Shown here: positions 54,459-63,541 of the stretch, one piece after another
How positions within the stretch are numbered: the stretch's first letter is position 1
Layout of the letters: every line of letters begins with the position of its first letter
NCBI GenBank assembly: GCA_902596985.1
Contig: CACJWR010000001.1
Location: 94,189-158,188, forward strand
DNA: 64,000 bases
Source of the DNA: an uncultured Alphaproteobacteria bacterium
Lineage (GTDB): Bacteria > Pseudomonadota > Alphaproteobacteria > Rhodobacterales > Rhodobacteraceae
Direction of reading: 5' to 3'
Translations under genes and position numbers: made by a program
The notes under the pieces: model-generated
Told to the model about the DNA's origin: nothing
The model's database searches: none
Seen by the model: the letters and a program-made list of their open reading frames with translations, nothing else

Positions 54459-54603
54459 ACTAAACTGCAGTTACTTGACTGTCTTACTTTTCACTGAAAA
54501 GCAACTAAAAATTATTATTTTAAAAGCATATCATTTTGCCTATACTCATTTTTTGAAAAGAGATTCTTTTTTTTGAAAAAAAGAACAAACTTGGGAGAAA
54601 GAA

Positions 54604-55779
54604 ATGAAAAAAATTTTTGCAACACTCCTAGCTTTATGTCTTTTAAATACAGCGTCTTTCTCTGACGTCAAATTGGGCATAATACTAGGTTTTACTGGAC
54701 CTATTGAAAGTCTCACCCCAGACATGGCAGCTGGTGCTGAGCTAGCAATAGATGAAGTTAACAAAGCCGGAAATTTCTCTATGGGGAAAGTTTCTGGGGT
54801 AAGAGCCGACTCTACATGCATAGATTCTTCAGCTGCCACGGCTGCCGCAGAAAGATTAATTACTTCAGATAAAGTTAATGGGATTATGGGAGCTGACTGC
54901 TCAGGCGTTACAACTGCTATTCTTCAGCAAGTAGCGATGGCCAATGGTGTTGTTATGATATCACCATCGGCGACGTCTCCTGCTCTTTCAACTGTCGAAG
55001 ATAATAATCTTTTCTTTAGAACTGCTCCTTCTGATGCTAGACAAGGTCAAGTTGTTGCCGACATATTGAAGGAAAAAGGCTTAAAAAAAGTAGCTATCTC
55101 TTATGTAAATAACGATTATGGAAAAGGTTTAGCGGCAAGTATTGAAGAAAATCATAAAGCCGCCGGGGGGACAGTAACAATCAGCGCTCCACATGAGGAC
55201 GATAAAGGTGATTATAGTGCTGAGGTTGGCGCCCTTGCCCAGGCAGGAGGAGATATTTTAATCGTCGCTGGTTATTTAAACTCTGGAGGAAAGGGCATTA
55301 TTCAGGCCTCTCTTGATTCTGGAGCCTTTGATCTGTTCTTTCTACCAGACGGTATGATTGGAGAGTCATTACCTAAAGATATTGGTTCTGGTCTAAACGG
55401 ATCCATCGGCACGGTCCCTGGAACAGATAGCCCAGGCGCTGCAAAATTTGGTGACATGGCAACCGCAGCCGGTTTCAAAAGTGGCCCATTTGCAATGGAG
55501 TCATATGATGCCGCTGCATTAATGCTACTAGCAATGGAAGCTGCTAAGTCTTCGGACAGCCAAGCCTATAAGGGAAAAATTATGGATATCGCAAACGCTC
55601 CAGGCGAAAAAATATTTCCTGGCGATTTGAAAAAAGCTCTTAAACTAATAAGCGAAGGAAAGGACGTCGATTATGTCGGAGCCTCTGCCGTTGAGTTAAT
55701 TGGCGGCGGTGAAAGTGCCGGAAACTACGCTCAAATCGAAGTTAAGAGTGGAGTAAACGAAACTGTAGCTTACAGATAA
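54604..55779 (+). CDS. livK: Branched-chain amino acid-type ABC transporter substrate-binding protein
   Basis: This 391-residue periplasmic binding protein has a signal peptide (1-20). The Peripla_BP_6 pattern is clear: VKLGIILGFTGPIESLTPDMAAGAELAIDEVN, GIMGADCSGVTTAI, VMISPSATSPAL, and ISYVNNDYGKGLA. The ligand may be a branched-chain amino acid or another small amide or amine; sequence alone does not decide. A GGGAGAAAG site precedes the ATG. It is followed by a hairpin before livG. Confidence 0.93.
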   Translation: MKKIFATLLALCLLNTASFSDVKLGIILGFTGPIESLTPDMAAGAELAIDEVNKAGNFSMGKVSGVRADSTCIDSSAATAAAERLITSDKVNGIMGADCSGVTTAILQQVAMANGVVMISPSATSPALSTVEDNNLFFRTAPSDARQGQVVADILKEKGLKKVAISYVNNDYGKGLAASIEENHKAAGGTVTISAPHEDDKGDYSAEVGALAQAGGDILIVAGYLNSGGKGIIQASLDSGAFDLFFLPDGMIGESLPKDIGSGLNGSIGTVPGTDSPGAAKFGDMATAAGFKSGPFAMESYDAAALMLLAMEAAKSSDSQAYKGKIMDIANAPGEKIFPGDLKKALKLISEGKDVDYVGASAVELIGGGESAGNYAQIEVKSGVNETVAYR

Positions 55780-55799
55780 GTTGATATCAACGAGCAATG

Positions 55800-55834
55800 C
55801 CCCAGCTTTTCAAAAGGCTGGGGTATTGTTTTTA
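55800..55834 (+). terminator. Hairpin and U-tract between livK and livG
   Basis: Arms CCCCAGC (55800-55806) and GCTGGGG (55817-55823) are followed by TATTGTTTTTAG. The hairpin stands 20 bases past the livK stop and just before the livG start. It probably ends most transcripts after livK, so the binding protein is made in excess over the membrane components, as in many ABC operons. Confidence 0.85.
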
Positions 55835-55839
55835 GAAAT

Positions 55840-56592
55840 ATGATTGAACTTAAAAACGTTTCTAAACATTTTGGTGGCATAAAAGCTGTTGAAAATGTTT
55901 CTCTGAACATTCGAGAAGGGTCTATAACAGGTTTAATTGGCCCTAATGGTGCAGGCAAAACAACATTATTTAATATTATTGCGGGATTTTATACTCCTGA
56001 TTTTGGTGATATAAAGTTTGAGGGAAACAATATTAGTGGCCTGCGTTCAGATGAGCTGTTTAAAAGAGGTATACTTAGAACCTTTCAAATTGCTCATGAA
56101 TTCGAAAATTTAACCGTTAGAGAAAACCTGATGATGGTACCGGACGGGCAAATTGGAGAAAGCATTCTACATAGTTGGATCTCTAGAAATAAAATAAAAA
56201 CACAAGAAAAAGAAAATCACAGTAAAGCCTCTAAGGTTATGAAATTTCTTAATCTCGACCATTTAGAAAGTGAAAAAGCCGGGAGTTTATCAGGTGGTCA
56301 GAAGAAACTATTAGAATTGGGTCGAACTATGATGGTTGATGCAAGACTTGTACTTCTGGACGAGGTTGGAGCGGGAGTTAATAAAACACTTCTTAAGAAG
56401 ATTGGAGAATCAATAAAGAAACTCAATAAAGAATTAGGCTACACATTTTTTATGATCGAACATGACATTGATTTTATCTCTTCGCTCTGTGATCCTGTTA
56501 TCGTTATGACTGACGGATCAGTATTGACGCAAGGTACCGTAAACGAAATAAAAAACGACGATAGAGTTATTGAAGCTTATTTAGGAAATTAA
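55840..56592 (+). CDS. livG: Liv-type ABC transporter ATPase (LivG)
   Basis: This 250-residue ATPase shows Walker A GPNGAGKTT (34-42), the LivG-type RTFQIAHEFENLTVRENL, signature LSGGQKK, Walker B LVLLDEVGAGV, and MIEHDIDF. The insertion around residues 110-135 is characteristic of LivG. The start is six bases after the U-tract. It pairs with LivF. Confidence 0.93.
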   Translation: MIELKNVSKHFGGIKAVENVSLNIREGSITGLIGPNGAGKTTLFNIIAGFYTPDFGDIKFEGNNISGLRSDELFKRGILRTFQIAHEFENLTVRENLMMVPDGQIGESILHSWISRNKIKTQEKENHSKASKVMKFLNLDHLESEKAGSLSGGQKKLLELGRTMMVDARLVLLDEVGAGVNKTLLKKIGESIKKLNKELGYTFFMIEHDIDFISSLCDPVIVMTDGSVLTQGTVNEIKNDDRVIEAYLGN

Positions 56593-56601
56593 GAGAATTA
56601 A

Positions 56602-57303
56602 ATGTTCCTTAGTGCAGAAAACATGTTGGGTGGATACGGCGAGACAACGATTCTCAACGATTGCTCGATAAGTGTTAAGAAGGGTGAAATTGCTGTTATT
56701 GTTGGCCCTAATGGGGCTGGAAAATCAACCGCCATGAAAGCTATATTTGGAATGCTTGATTTACGAGCAGGAAATATTATTTTTGATGGAAAAGATATCT
56801 CCGATCTAAAACCGCAAGAAAGAGTTAAAAGCGGAATGGGATTCGTTCCTCAGACACATAACGTTTTCACATCGATGACAGTTATGGAAAATTTAGAGAT
56901 AGGAGGTTTTACGAACCAAGAAAATTTGTCAAAAAATATCAGTGAAGTTTTTAAGTTATTCCCTGTGCTGGAGGAAAAACAAAAACAGCTAGTTGGAGAG
57001 TTATCTGGAGGGCAAAGGCAGCAAGTTGCTGTTGGCAGAGCCCTTATGACTAACCCAAAACTTCTTATGCTAGACGAACCGACAGCTGGCGTGTCACCAT
57101 TGGTAGTCAAAGAACTATTTGAAAAAATAATCTCGATAGCTAGAACAGGAATAGCCATTTTAATGGTAGAACAGAATGCTAGGCAAGCTCTAGAGATAGC
57201 AGATAATGGTTTTGTTTTAGTACAAGGTGAAAATAAATATACAGATAAAGGTTCTAAACTCCTTTCAAATAAAGAAGTAAGAAAGGCGTTTTTAGGTGGA
57301 TAA
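56602..57303 (+). CDS. livF: Liv-type ABC transporter ATPase (LivF)
   Basis: This 233-residue ATPase shows Walker A GPNGAGKST (36-44), Q-loop VPQTHNVFTSMTVMENLEIG, signature LSGGQRQQ, Walker B LLMLDEPTAGVSP, and VEQNARQALEIAD. The VEQN form is typical of LivF. It is in operon with livG and livH, with no base between its stop and the livH start. Confidence 0.93.
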   Translation: MFLSAENMLGGYGETTILNDCSISVKKGEIAVIVGPNGAGKSTAMKAIFGMLDLRAGNIIFDGKDISDLKPQERVKSGMGFVPQTHNVFTSMTVMENLEIGGFTNQENLSKNISEVFKLFPVLEEKQKQLVGELSGGQRQQVAVGRALMTNPKLLMLDEPTAGVSPLVVKELFEKIISIARTGIAILMVEQNARQALEIADNGFVLVQGENKYTDKGSKLLSNKEVRKAFLGG

Positions 57304-58314
57304 ATGGATTTTTTAAACGCTCTCGCTTTAATTACAAATTATATATTATTACCTGGTTTTACCTATGGAAGTCAGTTGGCTCTTGGAGCTTTGGGTGTCA
57401 CGTTGATTTACGCAGTACTGCGTTTTTCTAATTTTGCGCATGGAGAGCTTATGTCATTTGGTGCAATGATTTGTATTCTGTTTACTTGGCTTGGCCAAAG
57501 CTATGGAATTAACTTTGGCGTTTTGCCAACTGCACTAATATTTCTGCCGATTGCAATTGGCTTTACTGCTCTTTATTGCTTCATTATAGAAAAGTTTGTT
57601 TTTGCTTATTATCGCAGAAAAAAATCAGATCCTATCATTTTTCTTATTGCGTCGATTGGAGTAATGTTTTTTACAGCTGGTTTAATTAGGTTTATTATAG
57701 GACCTAGTGATCAAAACTTTAATGACGGTGTTCGCTTTATATTTAATGTGAGAGAATTTAAAGCTTTCACAGGATTGGATGAAGGTTTTGGACTGAAGAC
57801 ATCTCAAGCTATAACTATATTAACGACTATACTACTCTGCTCAATTTTGTTTGTTTTTCTAAATAAAACGCGAACTGGAAAATCCATGAGAGCTTTTTCC
57901 GACAATGAAGATTTGGCTCTACTTTCGGGAATTGATCCAAATAAGGTTGTTTTATTAACATGGGTTATTGCAGGTGGTTTGGCAACATTTGCGGGAGTTT
58001 TATATGGCTTAGATAAAATTTATAAACCGTTTATATTTTTGCAAATGTTGCTTCCAATTTTTTCTGCTGCGATAGTAGGTGGTGTAGGAAACCCAATTGG
58101 AGCTGTCGTTGGGGGTTACGTAATTGCACTCTCAGAGTTATTCGTGACTTTTGCTTACAGAAAGGTTCTTGCATACTTATTACCCGAGAGTATGGAACCA
58201 TCGGGAATGATGCAGTTTTTATCCACCGATTATAAATTTGCAGTTTCTTTTATAATATTAGTCATTGTATTGATTGTGAGGCCAACAGGAATATTTAGAG
58301 GAAAGACTATATGA
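57304..58314 (+). CDS. livH: Liv-type ABC permease LivH
   Basis: This 336-residue membrane protein has about eight hydrophobic helices. It shows GALGVTLIYAVLRFSNFAHGELMSFGAM near the N terminus and GGVGNPIGAVVGGY near the end, both typical of LivH. The stop overlaps the livM start (ATGA). Confidence 0.93.
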   Translation: MDFLNALALITNYILLPGFTYGSQLALGALGVTLIYAVLRFSNFAHGELMSFGAMICILFTWLGQSYGINFGVLPTALIFLPIAIGFTALYCFIIEKFVFAYYRRKKSDPIIFLIASIGVMFFTAGLIRFIIGPSDQNFNDGVRFIFNVREFKAFTGLDEGFGLKTSQAITILTTILLCSILFVFLNKTRTGKSMRAFSDNEDLALLSGIDPNKVVLLTWVIAGGLATFAGVLYGLDKIYKPFIFLQMLLPIFSAAIVGGVGNPIGAVVGGYVIALSELFVTFAYRKVLAYLLPESMEPSGMMQFLSTDYKFAVSFIILVIVLIVRPTGIFRGKTI

Positions 58315-59618
58315 ATGATGTATTACGCAGATCTTTAGTCTTTTCAACATTTGCGGTCGCAATTGTAGTTATAGGATTCCTTCAGAGTTGGAATGTAGCT
58401 TTGGGAATTTTTAATTTGTGTCTAATTTCAGCTACAATGGCCCTGGGCGTGAATATTCAACTTGGCTATGCTGGAATATTTAATGCCGGTGTTATGGGCT
58501 TTGCGGCTCTAGGCGGTCTTTCGGCTGTTATAATATCCTACAAACCCGTATCTGAAACAATCAGTTTAGGGGGGCTTGGTATATTAATATGTATTCTAAT
58601 CTTACTTTTAGGGTCAGTATTGGGAGTTCTCGTTTATAAATCGAACCTTAGTCAAGCTTATAAAAAAATACTTTTTCCAATTATAATCATTGTTGTACTT
58701 CTTTTACTAAATTTAATCGGTGCACCTGCAGTTGAAAGAATCGAAGCTTTTGAGCCAGCGGCATCTGGGTTTCTGGGGGGGTTCGGCTTGCCTATTATTT
58801 TATCTTGGATAGTTGGGGGTGTAATAGCCGGTCTTGTAGCTTATCTTATTGGAAAAATTACACTTGGTTTAAGAAGTGATTACTTGGCGATTGCTACACT
58901 GGGTATAGCAGAAGTGATTATTTATATTTTGAAAAATGAAGATTGGCTTACTAGAGGAGTTAAAAATGTAAATGGTCTTCCAAGACCTGTTCCCTACGAA
59001 ATTGATTTACAAGAAAGTACATGGTTCATAGAGCTATGCAAAAATTTTGGTTTTCCTTTAGTGGAGACCTCTTCGATAGTTGTGAAATTAAGCTATTGCT
59101 TTTTATTTTCGATTGTAGTGCTAACGATATTTATTTTATCTGAAGTAGCACTGAAATCTCCATGGGGGCGGATGATGCGCGCAATAAGAGACAACGAAAT
59201 CTCAGCTAGAGCTATGGGGAAAAATGTAAAAGCTCGACATCTGGAAATTTTTATCCTTGGCTCGGCTATTATAGGACTTGCAGGGGCAATGCTTACAACT
59301 CTGGAAGGACAGTTTACGCCAACCACATATCAGCCCCTAAGATTTACTTTTACAGTCTGGGTTATGGTAATTATTGGAGGAACAGGAAATAACTATGGGT
59401 CTTTGATAGGCGGATTTCTTGTTTGGTTTTTATGGGTTGAAGCAGAGCCATTAGGCCTATATTTGGTTGAATTAATTACATCACCATTGAGTGAAACCAA
59501 CCCTCTTAGGATTCAGCTAATAACTAACGCCGCGCATATGCGATACATGATGATGGGACTATTATTATTATTAGTTTTAAGGTTTGCTCCAAAAGGTATT
59601 TTTCCGGAAGGTAGATAA
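58311..59618 (+). CDS. livM: Liv-type ABC permease LivM (long form)
   Basis: This 435-residue membrane protein is longer than many LivM proteins because of extra hydrophobic segments at about residues 80-165. Conserved parts are GYAGIFNAGVMGFAALGG, LGLRSDYLAIATLGIAEVI, SPWGRMMRAIRDNEISARAMGKNV, and the C-terminal WVMVIIGGTGNNYGSLIGG. Coupled to livH; eleven bases before the methyltransferase gene. Confidence 0.92.
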   Translation: MNDVLRRSLVFSTFAVAIVVIGFLQSWNVALGIFNLCLISATMALGVNIQLGYAGIFNAGVMGFAALGGLSAVIISYKPVSETISLGGLGILICILILLLGSVLGVLVYKSNLSQAYKKILFPIIIIVVLLLLNLIGAPAVERIEAFEPAASGFLGGFGLPIILSWIVGGVIAGLVAYLIGKITLGLRSDYLAIATLGIAEVIIYILKNEDWLTRGVKNVNGLPRPVPYEIDLQESTWFIELCKNFGFPLVETSSIVVKLSYCFLFSIVVLTIFILSEVALKSPWGRMMRAIRDNEISARAMGKNVKARHLEIFILGSAIIGLAGAMLTTLEGQFTPTTYQPLRFTFTVWVMVIIGGTGNNYGSLIGGFLVWFLWVEAEPLGLYLVELITSPLSETNPLRIQLITNAAHMRYMMMGLLLLLVLRFAPKGIFPEGR

Positions 59619-59629
59619 GAGGATATTAA

Positions 59630-60538
59630 ATGCAAAAAAAAATAATACTTCTTGATGGAGGAATGGGACAAGAACTTATAAAAAATTCAAAGTCAAAACC
59701 CCATACCCTTTGGTCTACATATGTTATGGCAGAGGAGCCAGAACTCGTAAAAAAAACACATATAGATTTTATAGAAGCAGGTGCTAGTGTTATCACACTT
59801 AATACCTATTCGACAACACCGGAGAGATTAGAAGCTAACGGTTTATCAGATAAATTCGGTTTTTTCCATAAGAAAGCTATTGATCTGGCCAGAGAGGCAA
59901 TTGATCACACAAAAAAGAATGTACTTATTGCAGGGTGTCTTCCTCCTTTAGTATGGAGTTATCGGCCAGATAAAGCTCCTGATTATGAAAGATGTGTTGA
60001 CTTGTATTTACAAATAGTTAGGGAGCAGGAAGAAGACGTTGATCTTTTCATTTGCGAAACCATGGCATCGTTAAAAGAGGCGAGGGCTGCAGTTTCGGCC
60101 GCAAAGACCAGCGGAAAACCTGTTTGGTGCGGATTAACACTTGAGGATAATGAAAATTGTGAATTGAGATCAGGTGAAAAATTACTGGACAGTGTAATTG
60201 CGTTACAGTTTTTTGGACAAGAAGAGTTTTTACTTAATTGCTCATTTCCTGAAGTCATCAATAAAGGAATTGACATTCTAAGCAAAAACACCAAATTCTT
60301 CGGAGGCTATGCAAATGGTTTTACATCAATAGAACCCTTAAAGACAGCCAGCAATGTATCCGTATTATCAGCGAGAACCGATTTGGGGCCTGAAGAGTAC
60401 TCTAAATACGCATTAAATTGGGCTAATCAAGGTGCGTCCGTTGTTGGAGGTTGTTGTGAGATTGGACCAAGCCACATAAAATATTTACATGATATTTTAA
60501 TCGAAAAGGACTTTGAGATCGTTACTTCTTTAAGCTGA
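59630..60538 (+). CDS. Homocysteine S-methyltransferase family protein
   Basis: This 302-residue zinc-dependent methyltransferase domain protein starts with LLDGGMGQEL. The zinc cysteines appear as LLNCS and GGCC (VVGGCCEIGP). It should move a methyl group from a donor such as betaine, S-methylmethionine or dimethylsulfonium compounds to homocysteine; the donor cannot be read from sequence. It follows livM by eleven bases with an AGAGGA site, so it belongs to the transport operon, which suggests the imported ligand may be a methyl donor. It overlaps glpK by nine bases. Confidence 0.85.
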   Translation: MQKKIILLDGGMGQELIKNSKSKPHTLWSTYVMAEEPELVKKTHIDFIEAGASVITLNTYSTTPERLEANGLSDKFGFFHKKAIDLAREAIDHTKKNVLIAGCLPPLVWSYRPDKAPDYERCVDLYLQIVREQEEDVDLFICETMASLKEARAAVSAAKTSGKPVWCGLTLEDNENCELRSGEKLLDSVIALQFFGQEEFLLNCSFPEVINKGIDILSKNTKFFGGYANGFTSIEPLKTASNVSVLSARTDLGPEEYSKYALNWANQGASVVGGCCEIGPSHIKYLHDILIEKDFEIVTSLS

Positions 60539-62020
60539 AATTCTCGTTTTTCCTACTGCTTTTTTCCAACCCTCATATTTCTTATCGCGTTCGTCTGGAG
60601 AAAGTTTGGGAGAAAATTTCTCCTTTAGAGTCCACTCTTCTTCAAACGCTTCCAACTGATTATATAGACCTATTTTCATACCTGCTAACCATGCTACCCC
60701 TTTTGCAGTAGACTCTTGTATATCAGGTATATTGATCTCTACTCCTGTAAGATTAGCCAAGATTTTCATGGTTAAACTTGATTGGGTCATCCCACCATCT
60801 ACGCGCAACTTTATGTGCCCTCTTTCCATCCCATCTACATCTTTTATCATGGCTTCTAGTAAGTCTCTTGTTTGAAAGCCAACACTTTCAAGAGCTGCCA
60901 AAGCAATCTCTTCTCTCCCTGTATCTCTCAATAATCCATAAATCGCTCCACGTGCATTTGGGTCCCAATACGGTGCGCCCAACCCCGTAAAAGCTGGAAC
61001 AAAATAAATATCTTGGTCTTTTGCTACCGATGCAAGCTTACCAACTTGGTCTGCTTTATCTATAATTTTAATCGAGTCTCTAAGCCATTGGACAACGGCG
61101 CCGGCAATGAATATTGACCCTTCTAGAGCATAACAAATCCTCCCATCTATTTTATACGCTATCGTTGACAGAAGCTTATTTTTACTAATTACAAATTGAT
61201 TTCCGGTATTTAGTAGCGCAAAACATCCTGTTCCATAAGTGGATTTAATCATGCCCTTTTGAAAACATGCTTGGCCTATTGTAGCGGCTTGTTGATCACC
61301 AGCAACCCCTTTAATCGGTATTGGGGAACCAAGTATTTCTGACGCCATAACTCCAAAATCATCAGCACATTCTTTTACATTTGGAAGAATTTTTCTGGGC
61401 ACATCTAGATCACTGAGAATATCACTGTCCCATTCTAAACTCTTGATATTAAATAACATGGTTCTGGATGCATTGGTTATATCAGTTGAATGACTTTTTT
61501 TATTAGTAAGCCTCCAAATCAAATAGCAATCGATCGTACCAAATAATAATTTTCCAGAGTTTGCCATAGACCTTTCAGGGTCATACTTATCTAGAAGCCA
61601 CTTAACTTTTGTTGCGGAAAAATAGGGGTCGATTAGTAAGCCCGTCTTTTGTTGATAAACTGTCTCTTTCCCAATTTTTTTTAGTTCATCGCAAAATTCG
61701 GAAGTACGCCTATCCTGCCACACTATTGCTTTAGAAAGAGCTTGACCAGTTTCAGCACTCCATATAGCAGTAGTTTCTCTTTGGTTAGTAATCCCAATAC
61801 TGAGAATATCTTGCGAAGATATTTTCGCTTCTTTTACAGCATTACGTACTGTATCAATGACAGTTGCATAAATTTCTTCTAGATCATGCTCTACCCAACC
61901 AGCAAAAGGAAAAAATTGCTCTATTTCCTTTTGAGATGAGGCCACTATTTGTAAATGTTTGTCGAAAACTATAGCTCTAGTTGATGTTGTCCCTTGGTCG
62001 ATCGCAAGAACGTAACTCAT
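60530..62020 (-). CDS. glpK: Glycerol kinase
   Basis: This 496-residue FGGY-family kinase shows DQGTTSTRAIVFD at the start, WVEHDLEEIY, GITNQRETTAIW, QDRRTSEFC, and the second signature GMTQSSLTMKILANL. It makes glycerol-3-phosphate. It lies downstream of glpD on the same strand, 13 bases apart; glycerol uptake genes are not in view. Confidence 0.96.
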   Translation of the reverse strand: MSYVLAIDQGTTSTRAIVFDKHLQIVASSQKEIEQFFPFAGWVEHDLEEIYATVIDTVRNAVKEAKISSQDILSIGITNQRETTAIWSAETGQALSKAIVWQDRRTSEFCDELKKIGKETVYQQKTGLLIDPYFSATKVKWLLDKYDPERSMANSGKLLFGTIDCYLIWRLTNKKSHSTDITNASRTMLFNIKSLEWDSDILSDLDVPRKILPNVKECADDFGVMASEILGSPIPIKGVAGDQQAATIGQACFQKGMIKSTYGTGCFALLNTGNQFVISKNKLLSTIAYKIDGRICYALEGSIFIAGAVVQWLRDSIKIIDKADQVGKLASVAKDQDIYFVPAFTGLGAPYWDPNARGAIYGLLRDTGREEIALAALESVGFQTRDLLEAMIKDVDGMERGHIKLRVDGGMTQSSLTMKILANLTGVEINIPDIQESTAKGVAWLAGMKIGLYNQLEAFEEEWTLKEKFSPKLSPDERDKKYEGWKKAVGKTRISA

Positions 62021-62033
62021 AGTAAGGCTTTCT

Positions 62034-63536
62034 CTAATTTAATTTTTTTAAGTAGGAATTAAGTTCCCTTACCTGCTTACTTGATAATCGTAAACCAAGC
62101 TTACTTCTTCTCCAAATCAAATCGTCAACACATCTGGCATGCTCTTGATTAATATACCAAAGTACCTCCCTTTCCGTTAGATCAGATCCGAAATTCCTAC
62201 CTAAGTCTTTTTTTTGCTTTGCCTTGCCTAGAACTTTTTCAACATCTGTGCCAAATGTTTTAAATAGTCTTATTGCCCAATCTCTATTCAAGAATTTGTA
62301 TTTTTTCAATATACCTAAAATAAGTTTCTCTTTATCCTCTATTTTGAAACCACCACCCGGTAAGTGTTTTGTGGCAGTCCATTCCTTTCTTTTTAAATTT
62401 AATAATGCTGTGATTTTAGAAACAGCTTTTTCAGCAAGTTTTCGATATGTTGTGATTTTCCCTCCATAAACGGTAAGGAGTACCGCTCCTTCTTTTTCTT
62501 CAATTTGAAAGGAATAATCTCTACTAGCATTTCGCGCTTCTACATTTTTGTTTTCGTATAAGGCCCTCACTCCAGAGTAATCCCAAACAATATCTTTTTT
62601 TGTTATTTTTTTTTGAAAATAAACTGAAGCAAAATTACACAAATAATTTTTTTCTTCATCGGAACACTTAACTTCATTACCCATTTTGTGCTCAACTTCA
62701 GTTGTTCCAATTAGGGTAAAATCGTTTTCATAAGGTATGCTAAATATTATTCTTCCATCTTTTCCTTGGAATATATATGCACTATCATGATTAAAAATCT
62801 TTTTTACGACTATGTGACTTCCTTTAATTAGTCTTACCATTACTTGATTATTTTTATTTTTTTCAAGTTGACTCAGAGAATTGACCCAAGGACCCATAGT
62901 ATTTATTAAGACCTTAGTTTTTACCTCGAATGACCTATCCTTTGATGTAATCGAAACAAGCCAATGACCATTTTTTCGTTGGACGTTAGTTACTCTGGAA
63001 TAAGAGAATGCTTTTGCTCCTTTTTTTTCTGCATCCAAAATATTTAGTAGCACTAATCGCGAATCTTCCACCCAGCAATCTGTATATGCAAGTCCTCTTG
63101 TGTAAGATTTATCCAAACAACTACCAACTGTATTATTTCGCAAATTAATACCGACACTTTTTGAAAGTTTCGTTGAACCCGCCAAGAGATCGTAGATATA
63201 TAATCCAAGCCGTAAAATCCAATAGGGTCTCAGGTTTTTGTTGTGGGGGAGTATAAATTTTACTGGCCAGCTTATATGAGGCATGAGATTAAGAAGCAAG
63301 TCACGTTCACGAAGAGACTCTTTTACAAGCCTAAACTGATAAGATTCTAAGTATCTCAATCCACCATGAAATAATTTTGTGGATGAGGAGGACGTCGCGG
63401 AGCCAAAATCACCCATGTCGGCCAACCCACACTTATACCCACGGCCTGCAGCGTCTCTTAAAATTCCTGCACCATTCACTCCGCCACCTATAACAAAGAT
63501 GTCAAAGTCGTTTTCATCCAATGTGTTTTTCTTCAT
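62034..63536 (-). CDS. glpD: Aerobic glycerol-3-phosphate dehydrogenase
   Basis: This 500-residue FAD enzyme shows VIGGGVNGAGILRDAAGRG near the N terminus, then SSTKLFHGGLRYLE, NTMGPWVNSL, and YGGKITTYRKLAEKA. It oxidises glycerol-3-phosphate to DHAP at the membrane and feeds electrons to quinone, hence to the bc1 complex at 14.8-17.5 kb. It starts five bases after the terC stop. Confidence 0.95.
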   Translation of the reverse strand: MKKNTLDENDFDIFVIGGGVNGAGILRDAAGRGYKCGLADMGDFGSATSSSSTKLFHGGLRYLESYQFRLVKESLRERDLLLNLMPHISWPVKFILPHNKNLRPYWILRLGLYIYDLLAGSTKLSKSVGINLRNNTVGSCLDKSYTRGLAYTDCWVEDSRLVLLNILDAEKKGAKAFSYSRVTNVQRKNGHWLVSITSKDRSFEVKTKVLINTMGPWVNSLSQLEKNKNNQVMVRLIKGSHIVVKKIFNHDSAYIFQGKDGRIIFSIPYENDFTLIGTTEVEHKMGNEVKCSDEEKNYLCNFASVYFQKKITKKDIVWDYSGVRALYENKNVEARNASRDYSFQIEEKEGAVLLTVYGGKITTYRKLAEKAVSKITALLNLKRKEWTATKHLPGGGFKIEDKEKLILGILKKYKFLNRDWAIRLFKTFGTDVEKVLGKAKQKKDLGRNFGSDLTEREVLWYINQEHARCVDDLIWRRSKLGLRLSSKQVRELNSYLKKLN

Positions 63537-63541
63537 AAATC

